64,000 bases of DNA from Corynebacterium argentoratense DSM 44202 (GCF_000590555.1 NC_022198.1:1-64000); one strand, 5' to 3'; shown: positions 52,404 through 62,921, counted from the first letter of the stretch. Numbers and translations are program-made. The notes: generated by a model from the sequence alone, not told the origin.

Positions 52404-54398
52404 CTACCAGATTGTTAGTCGGCGCTCCGGATCAATCCACATAGGGCTGGACTCGTCTGTTTCGGGGAAGGCTTCGTAAAACTCTGGAATGTTCGCCGCG
52501 ATCACATTGCAGCGGAACTCCGCCGGCGAATGCGGATCCATCGCCAACAACTGCGCCGCCATCTCCGGGCGGACCTTATTGCGCCACACACGCGCCCAGG
52601 AATTAAACAGCTCTACATAATTCGGCTGCTCGCCCCGCTCCTCCATCAGGTTTCGGTACGCCACCACAGCAATACCCAAACCGCCCAGGTCACCAATGTT
52701 CTCGCCTAGAGTAAAGCGACCGTTCACCCCAGCCGACGCGGCGTCAGTGCCCTCAGCGCCCGCAGCACCCGCAGAACCCTGCAACGCCGACGGAACCAGC
52801 CCATCAAACTGCTCCACCAGCACCTCAGTCAAGGACTCAAACGCGGCACGATCCTCATCCGACCACCACGAATTCAAATTCCCGACCTCGTCATACTTCG
52901 ACCCCTGGTCATCAAACCCATGGCCGATCTCGTGACCAATCACAGCACCAATCGCACCAAAGTTCGCCGCCGGATCCGCATCAACATCGAAGAAGGGCGG
53001 CTGCAGAATTGCCGCGGGGAACGTGATGTCATTGACTACCGGGTTGTAAAAAGCATTCACCGTCTGCGGGGTCGTCACCCACTCATCGCGATCCGCCGGC
53101 TTGCCAACCTTCGACAAAGAATAATCATGATTCCACTCACTACCAGCACGAACATTGGCCACCACGTCCGCACCCGACGCGGAAAACTCCAAACCCTCAT
53201 AATCAATCCACGTCTCGGGGTAGCCAATCTTGGCCTTAAAGCTTCCCAACTTCACCAACGCCTTCTCGCGCGTCGCCTCAGTCATCCACCCCAACTGGCT
53301 GATCCGCTGGCGGTAAGCATCCAGCAGCTGCTCAACCAACCCATCCATCGCAATTTTTGACGCCGCGGGGAAATGTCGCTGCACAAACTCCTTGCCGATC
53401 GAAAAACCGACCAGGTTCTCCGCCAAACCAACAGCACGCTTCCAACGATCCCGCTGCTGCGTCGCCCCCGTCAGCTGGGTGCCAAAGAACTCAAAGTTCG
53501 CCTTCGAAATCTCATCCCGCAGCAAACCCGCACGCGAGGCAAGAATGTTCCACTTCGCCGCCAAAATAAAATCAGGCAAGCGCTCCTCAGTAAGCAAACC
53601 ATCAAGATGCGTCAGATAATCCGGCATCGCATTATTAATAGGCCAATCCGCCTGCGCACCCATCGCCAACAACAACGCCTGAGCGCTGCCCGGCAAGTCA
53701 GCAACCGTACCCGGGTTAAAACGAGCCTCCGCGTCGCGCGCCGCAACCACATCCACATGGCCCCGCGCCAGATCAGTCTCTAGGGCAATAATGCGATCCG
53801 CTAACACAGCAGCCACCGCGGCGTCATTATTTTTTGTTGCTCCATTATTTTCTGTGGAGTCATTATGTAACGCAGCCCCATCAGCATTGCCTGCAAGCTC
53901 ACGCTCCGCCGACGCCCACTCGCCCGCCAAAAACTCCTTCGCAAAAGGCAACATCCGAGCAATATGCGCACGATACGCCTCCAACACCGGCGCATGCGAA
54001 GCCTCCCGATAATAAGCCTCATCCGGCAACCCCAACCCCGACTGATACACATACAAAACAACCTGCTCATCAGCCGCCGACTTCGCTACATAACACGCCA
54101 CCGGCCCCCCAACCCCCACACGATCCAGCTGACCCGCACCCCGCAAGAAATCCGCAACCGACGCGACGTCAACAAGCGAAAAATCATCCGCCAACGCCTC
54201 TACCCCCGGAATCGCCGACTCATCCATAAAACTCCGGTACAACGCGCAAGCTAAACCATCCCCCTCACGCACAATCGCATGAACCTGCTCTTCCGCCTGG
54301 TCACGCAACTGATGAAAATTACCATCCGACGCCCGATCCGCCGGAATCTCATGAGTATCCAACCAACGGCCATTAATTGAGCGGTAAAGATCATCCAT
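52404..54398 (-). CDS. pepO: M13-family metallopeptidase (PepO/neprilysin-type)
   Basis: The 664-residue product has the zinc motif HEIGH (AVIGHEIGHGFDDQG) and a third ligand in GENIGDLGG, with the usual NAFYNPVVNDITFPAAIL segment. No signal peptide is seen, so it is probably cytoplasmic. It degrades peptides. The start is ATG 54398; no strong RBS is visible. Confidence 0.95.
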   Translation of the reverse strand: MDDLYRSINGRWLDTHEIPADRASDGNFHQLRDQAEEQVHAIVREGDGLACALYRSFMDESAIPGVEALADDFSLVDVASVADFLRGAGQLDRVGVGGPVACYVAKSAADEQVVLYVYQSGLGLPDEAYYREASHAPVLEAYRAHIARMLPFAKEFLAGEWASAERELAGNADGAALHNDSTENNGATKNNDAAVAAVLADRIIALETDLARGHVDVVAARDAEARFNPGTVADLPGSAQALLLAMGAQADWPINNAMPDYLTHLDGLLTEERLPDFILAAKWNILASRAGLLRDEISKANFEFFGTQLTGATQQRDRWKRAVGLAENLVGFSIGKEFVQRHFPAASKIAMDGLVEQLLDAYRQRISQLGWMTEATREKALVKLGSFKAKIGYPETWIDYEGLEFSASGADVVANVRAGSEWNHDYSLSKVGKPADRDEWVTTPQTVNAFYNPVVNDITFPAAILQPPFFDVDADPAANFGAIGAVIGHEIGHGFDDQGSKYDEVGNLNSWWSDEDRAAFESLTEVLVEQFDGLVPSALQGSAGAAGAEGTDAASAGVNGRFTLGENIGDLGGLGIAVVAYRNLMEERGEQPNYVELFNSWARVWRNKVRPEMAAQLLAMDPHSPAEFRCNVIAANIPEFYEAFPETDESSPMWIDPERRLTIW

Positions 54399-54417
54399 GG
54401 GCGGTACTTTAGTGGGT

Positions 54418-55083
54418 ATGTATCAACTGAGGCCAATTGTGCGCTACCCACTGTGGTCCGCCGTCATCGGCATATTTATCGTCGTCATGGCGCTACCTGC
54501 AGTCCTCGTGCTCAGCCACGAAAACCCCACCACATACAGCGAAGTTGAAGTGGGCGCCGGATTCTACGACCTCCCCGCCATCCCTATCGTCAAACCCGAC
54601 GGCAAACCCCTACGCTGCGAAGACGGCCCCATGGACATCGGAAAATCCTGGTTGTGCGAAGGCACATTCCTCACCGGCTACATCGTCGAAGAAATTGAAG
54701 ATAATGACGCCGCGAAGGAACTGGCCATCAGACGCCTCACCCGTGGGCTGCGGGACGAAGCCGCCGCCGCAAGCAACGGACCCGACGTACCCGTCGGCGG
54801 TGTGTACACCCAACAAGGCCCAGCCCTCATCCTGGACAACGAAGACAATGAGGAACTGACCGCCATGATCCCCTACACCCACATCAACCCCGACGTGCTC
54901 ACCCCGGAACAAAAAGAAGAAATCGACAAACCAGACTCCGACCTCGCTAAAGCCTGGCTCGTCGCCTACGTCCAAGGTGACGCCCCCTACAGGGAACTCG
55001 TCGCACAAACCTTCGCCGGCGCAGGCATCCTCCCCGACGACGCCGACCTGCCCGCCATCCCCGACACCGAGGTGAAAGCATGA
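54418..55083 (+). CDS. Membrane-anchored protein of unknown function
   Basis: The 221-residue product has one N-terminal membrane helix (SAVIGIFIVVMALPAVLVL) and an outward acidic domain with two conserved-looking Cys (PLRCEDGPMDIGKSWLCEG). I do not recognise a family. It overlaps the PrsW-type gene by 4 bases (ATGA), so they form an operon. Start ATG 54418 was chosen over 54397, which is not supported by an RBS. Confidence 0.65.
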   Translation: MYQLRPIVRYPLWSAVIGIFIVVMALPAVLVLSHENPTTYSEVEVGAGFYDLPAIPIVKPDGKPLRCEDGPMDIGKSWLCEGTFLTGYIVEEIEDNDAAKELAIRRLTRGLRDEAAAASNGPDVPVGGVYTQQGPALILDNEDNEELTAMIPYTHINPDVLTPEQKEEIDKPDSDLAKAWLVAYVQGDAPYRELVAQTFAGAGILPDDADLPAIPDTEVKA

Positions 55084-55889
55084 GCAAAATATCCTTCTGG
55101 TCCCTCTGGATCACCCTGGCCATCGGCACCATCGTCGGCATCGGGGTCATGCAATCCTGGTCCGCCGTCATGCTCGGCGTCGCACTCTCAGTAGTTGAAG
55201 TATCCCTCTTTGTCCTATTGCTGCGCCTGCTACCCCAATGGCCCCAAGGGAAATCGTGGTGGCTACTACCCGCGCTACTGTGGGGCGGGTTCGCATCTAT
55301 GGTCATCATCTTCGCCACTGGAACGAGCGCCTCCACTCTCATGATCATGTACGGGCTCGACATGTTCGAAGCCTCCATGGGCGGCGCCTACCCCGAAGAA
55401 GCAGTCAAAGCACTCGGCGTATTCCTAGTCCTGACCGCATACCGCAACTTCAACCGCCCGTGGCACGGACTTGTGGTCGGTATCGTCGTCGGCATCGGCT
55501 TCGAAGTCGTCGAAAACACCCTCTACGGTGGCACAGGCGCTGTGCTCGACCCAGTTTCTGACGTCGCGGGAACCCTCAGCATGTGGGGCATGCGCACCAT
55601 TTTTGGCCCCGGCATCCACGGTATGCTCAGCGGCATCGCCGGATGGGGCATCGGTCTAGCATTGTTCAGTGCCCAACGCGGCGTCATCTGGCGGCTTAGT
55701 CAAGTATGTGGGTGGCTGTTTCTCGCGTTTGCATGCCACTTCACCTGGAATATTCAATGGCCATCGGAAGACACATCGGTCATGGTGATGGTGTGCGTCG
55801 GGGTCGTTATGTACAGCACCGTCATTGGTATTGTTGCGTACTCGTGGAAGAAGGCGAAGAAGCCGGACTTTGCGATGGTCCACTACTGA
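55080..55889 (+). CDS. PrsW-family intramembrane protease
   Basis: PrsW-type glutamic proteases cut anti-sigma factors or other membrane substrates. The 269-residue product has about eight membrane helices and the family motifs YPEEAVKAL, GFEVVENTLYG and His in GPGIHGML, with a further HFTWN. The upstream single-pass protein is its possible partner or substrate. Confidence 0.85.
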   Translation: MSKISFWSLWITLAIGTIVGIGVMQSWSAVMLGVALSVVEVSLFVLLLRLLPQWPQGKSWWLLPALLWGGFASMVIIFATGTSASTLMIMYGLDMFEASMGGAYPEEAVKALGVFLVLTAYRNFNRPWHGLVVGIVVGIGFEVVENTLYGGTGAVLDPVSDVAGTLSMWGMRTIFGPGIHGMLSGIAGWGIGLALFSAQRGVIWRLSQVCGWLFLAFACHFTWNIQWPSEDTSVMVMVCVGVVMYSTVIGIVAYSWKKAKKPDFAMVHY

Positions 55890-56077
55890 GCGCAGTGTGC
55901 GGTTCTACCTGAGTGCAGCGTGGGGTGCTGCGTTGTTCGTGCGTCTATTTCTGGGGACTGCACTGCGTGCTCATTCGTAGGGATTGCTGGGGCAAATTAC
56001 AAAAAATGTGACAAATGTGGTCAATGTTACGCGTGTTGAAGATGTGAAAGTTGTGTATTTGCGGTACGTTCGTGGGT

Positions 56078-57151
56078 ATGAACTTTTCGCTCCGGCTCCG
56101 AACAACACTCGCGCTAGTGATGTCCGCCGTCGTCGCTGTCGTCGCACTCGTCAACGTCAAAGCCGACGCATTCGGCATCAACTCCCCCTCAGGAATTGAC
56201 GTCGCAAGCTGGCAACACCCCGGCGGCGCACCCATCGACTGGAACGCTGTCGCAGCCGACGGCCAAAAGTACGCCTTCATCAAAGCAACCGAAGGCGTCG
56301 GTTACCTCAACCCCCACTTCCTAGAAGACACCAAGGGTGCAGCAGCCGCCGGCATGCTCGTCGGCAGCTACCACATGGCCCGCCCAACCCAAAGCGCATC
56401 CCTACAAGCAGCCGAGTACGCCGCAGCCCTCGCCACCATGCCGCAGCCCTCCCTGCCCCCAGTACTCGACATCGAGTACGCCGACGGTGTAGGCCCCGTC
56501 GCGATGCAAAACTGGGTCCGAGAATTCCTCAGCGAACTCACCCGCCTCACCGGCCGTACACCCATGATCTACACCTACCGCTACTTCTGGGAAAACGAAG
56601 TCGGCAACACCACCGAATTCAACAACTACCCACTCTGGATGGCCGCGTACCAGTCGCAGCCCCCGACCGTCCTACCCGGCGGCTGGGACTACATGACCTT
56701 CTGGCAGCGCACCAACGACCTCCAGGTCTCCGGAATGCCAACCGTCACGGACGCCAACCTATTCAACGGCACTAAGTCCGACCTCGACGGCTTCGCAGCA
56801 GGAATGAATGTCAACCTCGGCCAATTGCTGACCCCCGGAATTGACCTGGGCCGCACCACTGCACAGCTCGAAGCCCTCGGAAACAAAAACCCCGAACTAG
56901 TTGGCGCGATCCTCGCACTGGGCGCTGGCATTGTGGCAGTCTCCACCGTCATGACCGTCGCCCAAAACAACGGGATCGACGTCGGCATGGCTAAGCAGAT
57001 CGCAGAACAGGCAGAAACACTGGCTAAAGCTGGTCAGCTGCCCACAGGCGACCTGCAGACGATGCTGGCGGTCGGCGACTACACAATCGGCGACCTGCTG
57101 ATCCTGCTGAAGAACGCTTTGAAGGTTGCCCGCGAAGCTGGACTGATCTAA
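56078..57151 (+). CDS. Secreted GH25-type muramidase
   Basis: The 357-residue product has an N-terminal signal segment (TTLALVMSAVVAVVALVNV), a GH25 domain (about 35-235) with GIDVASWQHP and the catalytic DIEYADG, then a 120-residue C-terminal region ending in helices (VGAILALGAGIVAVSTVM). GH25 enzymes cut the glycan of peptidoglycan. ATG 56078 is preferred over GTG-type starts upstream because it starts the signal peptide cleanly. From 55890 to 56077 I see no gene. Confidence 0.9.
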   Translation: MNFSLRLRTTLALVMSAVVAVVALVNVKADAFGINSPSGIDVASWQHPGGAPIDWNAVAADGQKYAFIKATEGVGYLNPHFLEDTKGAAAAGMLVGSYHMARPTQSASLQAAEYAAALATMPQPSLPPVLDIEYADGVGPVAMQNWVREFLSELTRLTGRTPMIYTYRYFWENEVGNTTEFNNYPLWMAAYQSQPPTVLPGGWDYMTFWQRTNDLQVSGMPTVTDANLFNGTKSDLDGFAAGMNVNLGQLLTPGIDLGRTTAQLEALGNKNPELVGAILALGAGIVAVSTVMTVAQNNGIDVGMAKQIAEQAETLAKAGQLPTGDLQTMLAVGDYTIGDLLILLKNALKVAREAGLI

Positions 57152-57232
57152 GAAGCTCACCTGATCTGACGTAGCCGCAGCGAACTGGAGAGCCCGTCAC
57201 TCCTTGGGAATATGTCCCGGGGGTGGCGGGCT

Positions 57233-57457
57233 TTGTCAGTGATTCACATACAGGGGTATCTGCGGTGGGGTTGGCTGCCGTGGTTCACTACACTCGCCTG
57301 CCCGGGTTGGGCAGGCTCATAATCGTTCACCCCGCCACCATCCTCACCAGATTTCTTGTCAGTGAATCGCTTACAAAGGTGTGGGGGAAGCGGTTGCGTT
57401 GGTGCGGTCCGCATCATGGGCAAGGAACAGTCCGCCTTGTCAGCAAATCACTAACAA
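57233..57457. repeat. 21-bp palindrome, copies 4-6
   Basis: Three copies are at 57233-57253, 57356-57376 and 57437-57457. The first two differ at one or two symmetry positions, and the third keeps the TCAC half but has GCAA for GTGA. They lie in a 400-base gap (57152-57554) that has no gene. Confidence 0.75.
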
Positions 57458-57554
57458 AAACCGGCAGGCCCCGCCCCCACAGCCTCGCAGCAAACAAGAC
57501 TGCAGCCAGCACAAAACCTACCGGCCAAACACGATCCAACGGCCGCACCAAAAA

Positions 57555-60500
57555 CTAATCGTCGTCGGACGTCTTCATCGGACCCGGGGTCCACAACCCA
57601 GATCGCGTCATCAACTCCGTATCAACCTTTGCTTCCTTCGGATCCTCCCCAAGGCTATTCTTACGCAGCTCGTAGCGCTCCAAAGAACCCCAATCGCGCT
57701 GCCAGTCATTACGCAAGTAGGAAGGCACCTCGATGGAGTAGTTGATAGCCTCCGCAACACCCATAATGCCGCCACCGTTGTAGTCCTGCCAGGGGCTCAA
57801 CGTAATCTTGCCGGGGCGGTCCGGGGAGACACGGAACTGCGGCACATTAGTCACACCGGCATAATGACCAAACGGTGTTTGGCAGGGGAACTGCAGCGCA
57901 ACCGACCAGTCCAACAGCGATGGCGTATCACCAACAAAGTCGTTCAAGCTCGACAATGTCGGAATACGCGGCGGCGTGAACGCAACCCACTGATCCGGAT
58001 CCAGGCTGGTGTCCTCCACCACGATTCGAACCACATTCGCTTCCGGCGCAATCCGATCAAGCGGCACCCGCAGGTTGCGCCAGGAAGGCTCCGGGCCAAT
58101 ATCAATCGGCTCGATCTCGCCCAAAGGTTTCGTGGTGCCATTTTCGGTGACACCATACTCAACAACTAGCTTCTGCCCATCTTGCAGAACACCGTTGATG
58201 TTGTGGTGCTTGATGCGGCCCGCTGCTGAAACAACGAGTAGCGGCTTGTCCTCACTGTGCTCCGGCAGTTCGTACCACTGGGTGGTGGTTTCTGCCGGGT
58301 ATTGTAGGCCTTCGGTGTAGCTACCGACGACAGGAATCTGCGTGTAGTCCAGGCCGAATGGCAGGCGGGCCTTGGATCCGTTGATACCTTCCTCCCACCG
58401 GAAGCCACCGCTGAGGCCGGATGCCTGGCCGGCGGTGGTGCCGCTGTTGGTGTCTTCGTCGGTGGAACCTGCGATTGATCCCGCACTTTGGGTGGAGGTG
58501 TCTACGCCTTCGGGGTCAATGTAGGTGGGGATGTTGTTGGGTTTGAAGTTTCGGGAATCGTCGGTGGTGAGGGATTGCCCGAGGTCGCCATTTGTGGGCT
58601 GCAGGAAGGAGTCGTTGGTGTTGGTTTCCACCAGGGCGTCTTCCGCGAGGCCGCATTGTTGGCCTGCGAATGTGCGCAGGTTACCCAGGCCGATGGAGTA
58701 GGCGGGGTATTGCGAAATGAATGCCTTGCCGAGGCTGAGCAAAGAGAACGCCAGGACGAGGGCGGAGACGACTGCGATCGGTGCGGTGATGATGCCGCGG
58801 GTGGGTCGCGACGTCGAACGCATCGGAATTTTTGACGTTGCGGGGGCTGGTGTCGCAGTGTTTGCTTCGGCGCCGGTGTGGGGTTCTTTGGAGGAGTTTC
58901 GGAGGGTTTGTACCGCCGCAGCAAGCAGGACCATGAGTGCGATGAGCAGCATGACGGTGGAAGCTTCGATGCCCTTGAATTGGATGGTCTTGTCCCACCA
59001 GGGGATGCCGTAGCTGGAGACGTACCACCAGCCGTTGGTGGAGGACAGGGCGATGGCCAGCAGGAATAGTAGGGCGCCGATGAAGAGGGTTTGGTTGCGG
59101 GCGGATTGTGCGACCATGTGGGCTGCGGCGACCGCTGCGAGGGCGGCAAGCGCTGCGCCGATGCCGGCGTATACACCGAAGTGGTGGGTCCACTTGGTGG
59201 GGGTGAACATCATGAAGAACATGGTGCCGAAGAAGACCATCATGAGGCGGTGCGAGGGGCCGGCAGCCGCGCCGGGGACTTTGCCGTTGCGGAGGACCGA
59301 TGCCAGCACGATTGCGAGGCAGGTCAGCATCATTAGGACTGCAAAGCGGCGGGTGAAGGAGCCGTCCACTGTCTGTTGCATGAGGGTTTGGTAGCGGACC
59401 CATTCGCTGTACCACGCCAGGGATGGGCCCTTGGCGCTGCGGACTTTGATGGCCTCTAGAACACCTGCGAGTGTCTGGTCGCCGAACACTGCGAGGAGGA
59501 TGGCGGTTCCCGATGCGAGGAAGGGGGCGAGCATGGCGGCGATGGCGACGCGGCGTCGTGAATTATTTTCTTTGCGCCCTTGGTCGTTGGTGCGTTTGCG
59601 GGGGGCGCGGCGTTGAACGACACGGATGAGTGAGGGTAGGCCTGCGAGGAGTGCGGCGACCGCCATGAGGCCGGTGGGGCCTGCACCGAGGGAGATGGTG
59701 GCGATGATGACGCCGACCGCGGCAGGTAGCAGGCGGGAAGTGGCGATGGCGCGTTCGATACTGACCCATGTCAGCAGTGCACCGAGCGCGATGACTGGCT
59801 CGGGGCGGAGGCCGTTGTTGTAGACGATCCAGAAGCCGAGGAAGGACAGTGCGGCGGTCCATTGGGCGACGGCACGGGTGCTAATTTGCGTGCCGAGGCG
59901 GGGTAGGACTTCGCGGGAGATGATGAACCAGGTGATCAGGGCGGCGATCAGCTCCGGTAGGCGCATCCAGATGCTGGCTGTGGATACTTGGGCCATGGCG
60001 CCGAGGAGGTCATAGTAGGGTGCGCCGAAGGGGGATTCGGGCACGCCGAACCAACGGTAGTAGTTGGCCATGTAGGTGGCGTCGTGGGAGACGCGGGCCA
60101 TGGTCAGCAGGTAGCCATCGTCGGAGGTATTGGCTCCGAAGATGTACCAGTAGCCCAGGACTGCGGCGACGGTGACGTCGATGATGCGGGGCTTGTACCA
60201 GTTGGGTGGGAGGATTTGGCGGGAGGAGCGCCCGTCGGTGGTGTCCATCAGGTGGAGGCAGATGAGGGAGATGATGAGGAGGGCGACACCCCCAAACATG
60301 GTGAGGTATTTCCACAGGGTGGGTGAGGAGGTGAAGCGGGAGTTCACTTCGGTGGTGGCGTGGAGTCCGTCGGTGGTGACTTGGGTGGGGTCGAGTTCGG
60401 TGTAGAAGCCGGTGACTTGTGGGCGGACGTCGCCTTCGATGGTGCCTTGGAATTTGGTGCCGGGGACTTCGGCGGTGGTTTCCGTGGAAGTGGAGCTGAT

Positions 60501-60908
60501 GCTTAAGACCGCATCTTCGGGGAGTTTTTGCAGCTCATCGGCGCTGAGTTCTAGGGGGACTTGGTTGCGGACGATGACGTCGACTCCGCTGTCTGTCGAA
60601 CGCACAAACAGGCCGCGGGCTGTGGGATCCTTGGAGTCAGCCGGGAGGGTGCCCAGAACCAGGGATTGGCCTTCGTTTAGCTTGTTGACGTCGCGGAGCG
60701 GAATGTCGGCGCTCCAGGTGACGGGCGCGTAGGAGATGAGGGGGGAAGTGAGGGAGCCGACCTCCTCTTGCGGCCATGACACTTCTGACTGCACTTGGTT
60801 GACAGGCATGAAGGGTGTGAGCACAAAGAGGATGAATCCGGCGATGCCGCTGATGATGGCGGCTAGCTGGATTCCCTTTGCTGGCTGCGGAGCTTCTACT
60901 GTAGACAC
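57555..60908 (-). CDS. emb: Arabinosyltransferase Emb
   Basis: Emb builds the arabinan of arabinogalactan from decaprenyl-phosphoarabinose and is the ethambutol target. The 1117-residue product has the GT-C layout: about twelve membrane helices with the catalytic Asp pair in NTSDDGYLLTMARVSHD, a long extracellular loop, and a C-terminal carbohydrate-binding region. A single emb gene is typical of Corynebacterium. The start is GTG 60908. Confidence 0.96.
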   Translation of the reverse strand: MSTVEAPQPAKGIQLAAIISGIAGFILFVLTPFMPVNQVQSEVSWPQEEVGSLTSPLISYAPVTWSADIPLRDVNKLNEGQSLVLGTLPADSKDPTARGLFVRSTDSGVDVIVRNQVPLELSADELQKLPEDAVLSISSTSTETTAEVPGTKFQGTIEGDVRPQVTGFYTELDPTQVTTDGLHATTEVNSRFTSSPTLWKYLTMFGGVALLIISLICLHLMDTTDGRSSRQILPPNWYKPRIIDVTVAAVLGYWYIFGANTSDDGYLLTMARVSHDATYMANYYRWFGVPESPFGAPYYDLLGAMAQVSTASIWMRLPELIAALITWFIISREVLPRLGTQISTRAVAQWTAALSFLGFWIVYNNGLRPEPVIALGALLTWVSIERAIATSRLLPAAVGVIIATISLGAGPTGLMAVAALLAGLPSLIRVVQRRAPRKRTNDQGRKENNSRRRVAIAAMLAPFLASGTAILLAVFGDQTLAGVLEAIKVRSAKGPSLAWYSEWVRYQTLMQQTVDGSFTRRFAVLMMLTCLAIVLASVLRNGKVPGAAAGPSHRLMMVFFGTMFFMMFTPTKWTHHFGVYAGIGAALAALAAVAAAHMVAQSARNQTLFIGALLFLLAIALSSTNGWWYVSSYGIPWWDKTIQFKGIEASTVMLLIALMVLLAAAVQTLRNSSKEPHTGAEANTATPAPATSKIPMRSTSRPTRGIITAPIAVVSALVLAFSLLSLGKAFISQYPAYSIGLGNLRTFAGQQCGLAEDALVETNTNDSFLQPTNGDLGQSLTTDDSRNFKPNNIPTYIDPEGVDTSTQSAGSIAGSTDEDTNSGTTAGQASGLSGGFRWEEGINGSKARLPFGLDYTQIPVVGSYTEGLQYPAETTTQWYELPEHSEDKPLLVVSAAGRIKHHNINGVLQDGQKLVVEYGVTENGTTKPLGEIEPIDIGPEPSWRNLRVPLDRIAPEANVVRIVVEDTSLDPDQWVAFTPPRIPTLSSLNDFVGDTPSLLDWSVALQFPCQTPFGHYAGVTNVPQFRVSPDRPGKITLSPWQDYNGGGIMGVAEAINYSIEVPSYLRNDWQRDWGSLERYELRKNSLGEDPKEAKVDTELMTRSGLWTPGPMKTSDDD

Positions 60909-60977
60909 GCGGGTAATTCTACAGGTCGCCCTGTGCGGTGCTGGGGATGCTGCGGTGGGGTGGGGGTGGTGTGGGTT

Positions 60978-62921
60978 TTACATGGGGAGTTTGCTGGCGA
61001 CGACGAAGGGGCCGACCTGTTGCGTGCGCCATCCTTGGAAGGCTTGGGGGTTGAAGTAGATGCCGCGGAATCGGACGTTGGGGTTGTTGGGGTAGATGTC
61101 TTCGGCGAGGTCGTATTTCCAGCCGGTGCTGGAGGTGTCGTTGGTTTGGCCCCGGAAGATGAAGACGTCTGGTGCGCGCCAGGGGAGGTCGTCGATGGAG
61201 CGGTTAAAGTTTTTCGGCGCGGTCCATGATGTGGAGGCAAGATGCTCCACGGCGTCATTACGTTTGTCGAATTCTCCGAGGGGGTTTGCGTAGTGGGAGG
61301 TGAAGGCTTGGAAGCCGCGGTAGGGGTAGTAGGACATGAAGTTTTGTTCGTCGGTGAGGACGACAGTTTCACCTGGTTCGTAGCCCCAGTCTTTGAGGGT
61401 TTTGTCGATGGTGGCGTAGTAGGTGGCGGAGTCGGGGGCGTTTTTGTCGCCGCGTTCGCCGTAGCCGTCGGTGTCGGTGTAGGCCATTTCGATGGCGTGG
61501 GAGATGCGGTTGGGGATCTGTTGGGCGTAGCTGAGGCCAGCGATCGCGAGGATTGCGACCATGACGCGGGTGACGGTTGTGGCGGTGGCGGGGCGGGTTA
61601 CTGCGGGGTAGAAGCGGGGGATTTCGACGAGGCGGAGTTCGGCGAGGGCGAGCATGCCTGCGGTTGCCAGTTGGATGGTGATGATTGCGTCGAGGCGGAA
61701 ACCGAGGAGTGTTTTGCCTGATAGGGACACGATCATGGAGGTGACGATCCACCCGTAGAACACGATTTGGGCGATCAGCATGGAGCGCACGTCCGGATCG
61801 GCGATGCGGACGATGAGGTAGGCGAGGCCTAGGAGGCAGAGCAGGCCGACGAGGTTGAACTGCAGCATCGGCATGGGCACTTGGGCGCCGGTTGGTGGCA
61901 GGTAGTGCATGGCGGTGGCGCCGGAGTGCGGCTGGCCGCTGAGGATAGCCGTGAGGTAGGGCGCCCACACGGTGGAGGCGATGAGGGCGGAGCCGGTGCC
62001 GATGATGAGAAGCCGCAGGAGGGGTTTGATGCTGTGGTCGAAAACGACGGCGAACAGCGCCGCCATGACGCAGACGGAGAGCGCGACGACGGCGGTAAAC
62101 AGGGTGTACATGGCGGCGGACACACCGATGTAGAGGGTGAGTCCGATGAGTGGCCAGAGGCTGCCGGTGAGTGCTCGGCGCATCATGACGGTGGCGGCGG
62201 GTACGCCCATGGTGATGATGGCGGCGTAGGGTTCGTCGGCGCTCATGACGATGGTGATGGAAGTGGTGACGAGGGCGATGCCACTGGCGACGGTGAGGCT
62301 ACCGCAGATGCGCTGCCAGACGGGGACGAGGATGCTGCCCGCGGTGGCGAGGGAGATCAGCGCCCAGGGTTGGAACACTTCCCAACCGGCGAGGCCCAGG
62401 AGGTTCGCAAGTCGACCGCCAATCCAGAACCATGCCCCTGGGTAGTAGGAGGGCATGTCGATGTAGTTCATGTCGGATAAGTGGATGGTGTAGCCCATCC
62501 AGGTGAGGAATTGGGTGCGGAAACCCTGGTCCACGTTGATCCCGTCGAGGTAGAGGCGGGTCGCGGATAGGGGGATACCGAGGGTGGTGATCACCAGCGC
62601 GGCGGGGGAGAGGTAGAGGACTGCGTGACAGAACAGTGTGTAGGGGCGGGTGCGGCGTTTGTGCCCGAGTACGGCGCAGCCGCTGGCGACGGCGACGATG
62701 ATGACGGCACCGGCGGTGGCCAGTGCTTTGGTTTGTTCTGAGTTCGCGAACGCGGGGAGGCTGGTGGTTTTGAGGATTTTCCAGGCCAGGAGGGTGAGGA
62801 TGGCGGCGCCTAGGCCTGCCGCGAGGATCCCGAGGAGGGTGCGGGGCATGTCATGACGGTCGAGGTCGTAGTCCTCGCAGACGCTGCGGGCGGGCAGGCG
62901 GAGTGGCGTGGAAGGCGTCAT
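60978..62921 (-). CDS. aftA: Galactan 5-O-arabinofuranosyltransferase AftA
   Basis: AftA adds the first arabinose residues to galactan. The 647-residue product is a GT-C enzyme with about eleven membrane helices, a DMNYIDMPSYYPGAWFWIGG segment in the first outer loop, and an outer C-terminal domain. It precedes emb on the same strand with a 69-base gap, the conserved order. Confidence 0.95.
   Translation of the reverse strand: MTPSTPLRLPARSVCEDYDLDRHDMPRTLLGILAAGLGAAILTLLAWKILKTTSLPAFANSEQTKALATAGAVIIVAVASGCAVLGHKRRTRPYTLFCHAVLYLSPAALVITTLGIPLSATRLYLDGINVDQGFRTQFLTWMGYTIHLSDMNYIDMPSYYPGAWFWIGGRLANLLGLAGWEVFQPWALISLATAGSILVPVWQRICGSLTVASGIALVTTSITIVMSADEPYAAIITMGVPAATVMMRRALTGSLWPLIGLTLYIGVSAAMYTLFTAVVALSVCVMAALFAVVFDHSIKPLLRLLIIGTGSALIASTVWAPYLTAILSGQPHSGATAMHYLPPTGAQVPMPMLQFNLVGLLCLLGLAYLIVRIADPDVRSMLIAQIVFYGWIVTSMIVSLSGKTLLGFRLDAIITIQLATAGMLALAELRLVEIPRFYPAVTRPATATTVTRVMVAILAIAGLSYAQQIPNRISHAIEMAYTDTDGYGERGDKNAPDSATYYATIDKTLKDWGYEPGETVVLTDEQNFMSYYPYRGFQAFTSHYANPLGEFDKRNDAVEHLASTSWTAPKNFNRSIDDLPWRAPDVFIFRGQTNDTSSTGWKYDLAEDIYPNNPNVRFRGIYFNPQAFQGWRTQQVGPFVVASKLPM

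Noticed and set aside
57223..57558. A plus-strand frame of 111 codons between the GH25 and emb genes
   Set aside because: It runs through three palindromes and has no RBS, motif or plausible composition.
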